A DNA stretch of 6,261 nucleotides from Synergistaceae bacterium. GTDB taxonomy: Bacteria; Synergistota; Synergistia; Synergistales; Aminobacteriaceae. The notes below the pieces were generated by a model. The model searched no databases. It was not told the origin of the DNA and saw nothing but the letters and a program-made list of their open reading frames with translations. The stretch covers positions 1 through 6,261 of the forward strand of contig JAFPWQ010000310.1 in the NCBI GenBank assembly GCA_017394925.1. Direction: 5' to 3'. The position numbers were made by a program, and so were the translations under genes. Of this stretch, positions 4,404 to 6,261 are shown one piece after another. The first letter of the stretch is position 1. Each line of letters starts with the position of its first letter.

Positions 4404-6261
4404 ATGCAAGCACAGAACGCAAAGAACATTCGCAACCTCGCAATCGTAGCACACATAGATCACGGCAAAACCACACTCATAGATTCAATCTTCAGGGCAG
4501 CACAGACCTTCGCGGCTCACACTCAAATGGCCGAGCGCGTAATGGATTCAAATCCCCTTGAACGTGAACGGGGAATCACAATCAGAAGCAAGCCATGCAC
4601 AGTTAAATGGAAAGGCTATCTCATCAACATAATAGACACTCCCGGACACGCAGATTTTTCCGGCGAAGTTGAACGCATACTCTCAACAGTCGACTCTGTT
4701 ATCCTCATCGTTGACGCAAACGAAGGACCAATGCCGCAGACACGTTATGTTCTTCAGCATGCACTATCAATCGGAATGCGTCCGTTAGTATTCATCAACA
4801 AAGTAGACCGTGAAGGTGCAGACCCTACACGCGCATTGAATCTCACGTTTGATTTGTTCTTTGAGCTTGGAGCGTCTGATGAACAGGCAGACTTCCCGGT
4901 GCTTTACGGTTCAGGTCTTAACGGCTGGGCAGTGAATGACCTCAGCAAGCCTCACGAAGGCATGGACGATTTATTTCAGGCGATTATAGATCACGTTCCT
5001 GCTCCCGATGTTGATCCCGATAAGCCGTTCTTAATGCAGGTAAGCACACTCGCATGGAATGAATACGTCGGTCGTATAGGCTGCGGAAAAATTCTTCAGG
5101 GACATATACGCAAGGGCGAAGCATTCACGAGAACGTCAACGAAATGGAACACGACAGATCACAGCGGTGATGACTGGACGATAACCGGCCATGAGAACGC
5201 AAAAGTTGCGCAGCTCTGGGTAACGCGGGGACTTGACCGTGTTGAAGTTGATGAAGTAAGTGCAGGTGATATTGTCTGGCTCACTGGTCCGAATGAAATC
5301 GATATTGGCGATACGTTTTCAGCAGAAGAAATTTCTGACTCGCCGTTAAAGCCGCTTTCTATTGAGGAGCCGACAGTCTCAATGTTCTTTCTGGTAAATT
5401 CAGGACCATTTGCAGGGCGTGAAGGTCAGGCTGTAACATTAAGACAGCTGAAGGCAAGACTGATTCGAGAAATGCATGTGAATGTATCATTACGCATGGA
5501 AGATCTTGGCCGTCCTGACGGAGTGAAAGTATCAGGACGAGGCGAATTACAGCTTGGCATTCTCATTGAAGAGATGCGCCGCGAGGGAATGGAATTCTGC
5601 GTGTCAAAGCCCGAAGTCATAATTGAATATAGAGACGGCGTAAAGTGTGAACCGTATGAACTCGTTACTATTGATGTCCCCGAAGAGTATCAGGGAATAG
5701 TGTTCGAGAAATTATCAAAGCGCAAAGGGAAAGTCATGAACATCGATAACCCTGACAGAGGACTATTGCGAATCGAGATTGAGATTCCGACAAGAGGCCT
5801 AATCGGTTACAGAGGAGAATTTCTGACAGACACGCGCGGACTCGGCATAATGTCTAACTGTTTCAGCGGCTATAAGGAATGGGCCGGAGATTTAACGACA
5901 CGCAACAGAGGCTCACTCGTCAGCATGGACACGGGAGAAGCTACAGCATATCAGCTTGAGAACTTGCAGAGCAGAGGCGTATTATTCATCTCACCGCTTG
6001 AGCAGGTTTACAACGGAATGATTATCGGAGAGAATTCAAGACCCGGTGATATTCCCTGCAACCCCACGAAGAAGAAGCAGCAGACTAATCACCGTTCAGC
6101 AACGAAAGAACTCACAACGAAACTTGATGTTCCCCGAAGAATGTCATTAGAGAAAGCTATGGAATGGATAGAGAGCGATGAACTTGTTGAAGTTACGCCG
6201 CAGTCAGTCAGATTACGCAAAGCAATACTTGATGAACTTGAAAGACGTAAAGCAAGAAGAC
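4404..6261 (+). CDS. typA: TypA/BipA ribosome-associated translational GTPase (last codons beyond the window)
   Basis: EF-G/LepA-class GTPase that binds the ribosome and supports 50S assembly, cold growth and stress responses in studied bacteria. 619 codons are visible without a stop. The G domain has G1 AHIDHGKT (16-23), G2 RGITI (56-60), G3 DTPGH (78-82), G4 NKVD (132-135) and G5 near GSGLNG (169-174), all intact. Domain II spans about 205-310 and holds roughly 15 extra residues (about 248-266, DHSGDDWTITG) compared with E. coli BipA from memory. SMFFLVNSGPFAGREG (326-341) opens domain III, followed by VSGRGELQLGIL (376-387). TRGLIGYRGEF (463-473) is the BipA hallmark, and the BipA-specific C-terminal domain runs to DELVEVTPQSVRLRKA and a basic tail. 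E. coli BipA ends about five residues past the equivalent point, so the stop is probably just outside. It is divergent from vapD and monocistronic as far as seen. Confidence 0.97.
   Translation, partial: MQAQNAKNIRNLAIVAHIDHGKTTLIDSIFRAAQTFAAHTQMAERVMDSNPLERERGITIRSKPCTVKWKGYLINIIDTPGHADFSGEVERILSTVDSVILIVDANEGPMPQTRYVLQHALSIGMRPLVFINKVDREGADPTRALNLTFDLFFELGASDEQADFPVLYGSGLNGWAVNDLSKPHEGMDDLFQAIIDHVPAPDVDPDKPFLMQVSTLAWNEYVGRIGCGKILQGHIRKGEAFTRTSTKWNTTDHSGDDWTITGHENAKVAQLWVTRGLDRVEVDEVSAGDIVWLTGPNEIDIGDTFSAEEISDSPLKPLSIEEPTVSMFFLVNSGPFAGREGQAVTLRQLKARLIREMHVNVSLRMEDLGRPDGVKVSGRGELQLGILIEEMRREGMEFCVSKPEVIIEYRDGVKCEPYELVTIDVPEEYQGIVFEKLSKRKGKVMNIDNPDRGLLRIEIEIPTRGLIGYRGEFLTDTRGLGIMSNCFSGYKEWAGDLTTRNRGSLVSMDTGEATAYQLENLQSRGVLFISPLEQVYNGMIIGENSRPGDIPCNPTKKKQQTNHRSATKELTTKLDVPRRMSLEKAMEWIESDELVEVTPQSVRLRKAILDELERRKARR

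Noticed and set aside
5426..5620. Minus-strand open frame of 64 codons within typA
   Set aside because: Shadow of the conserved typA frame.

Overview
The window looks like ordinary bacterial chromosome carrying three housekeeping or metabolic genes, with a small accessory patch between them. Proteins and DNA suggest a gut- or rumen-type anaerobe. By hand count the core genes are about 47% GC. The TrpB2-type tryptophan synthase and the sequence flavour of TypA would fit Synergistota, but that placement is a low-confidence impression and not something the sequence proves.

Layout from left to right: (1) minus strand, 1-750, the first 250 residues of trigger factor (tig), cut by the left edge. 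(2) A 162-bp divergent intergenic region with a good sigma70-type promoter for tig and a probable -10 element for the gene on the other side. (3) Plus strand, 913-2289, a complete TrpB2-type tryptophan synthase beta chain with no trpA beside it, closed by a strong Rho-independent terminator. (4) Plus strand, 2399-3877, a 492-residue exported protein of unknown function with TPR-like helices, whose base composition changes sharply along its length. It ends in tandem stop codons and a hairpin that can terminate transcription from both sides. (5) Minus strand, 3963-4250, a complete 95-residue VapD, a Cas2-like endoribonuclease, convergent with the exported-protein gene. (6) An AT-rich divergent intergenic region with promoter elements for vapD and typA. 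(7) Plus strand, 4404 to the right edge, a TypA/BipA ribosome-associated GTPase, complete except for probably its last few codons.

Each gene appears to be its own transcription unit: terminators, divergent promoters and strand switches separate them, so there is no operon here. tig and typA both act at the ribosome (nascent-chain folding, and translation and ribosome assembly). The trpB2 gene is metabolic. The segment from about 3460 to 4400 (3' part of the exported-protein gene, vapD and its upstream flank) is AT-richer (about 35-38% by hand count) than its surroundings and is the best candidate for acquired or recombined DNA. I found no CRISPR array, insertion sequence, tRNA or rRNA. I see no clear undescribed system; the mosaic exported-protein gene and the vapD with no recognisable antitoxin gene are the parts most worth following up.
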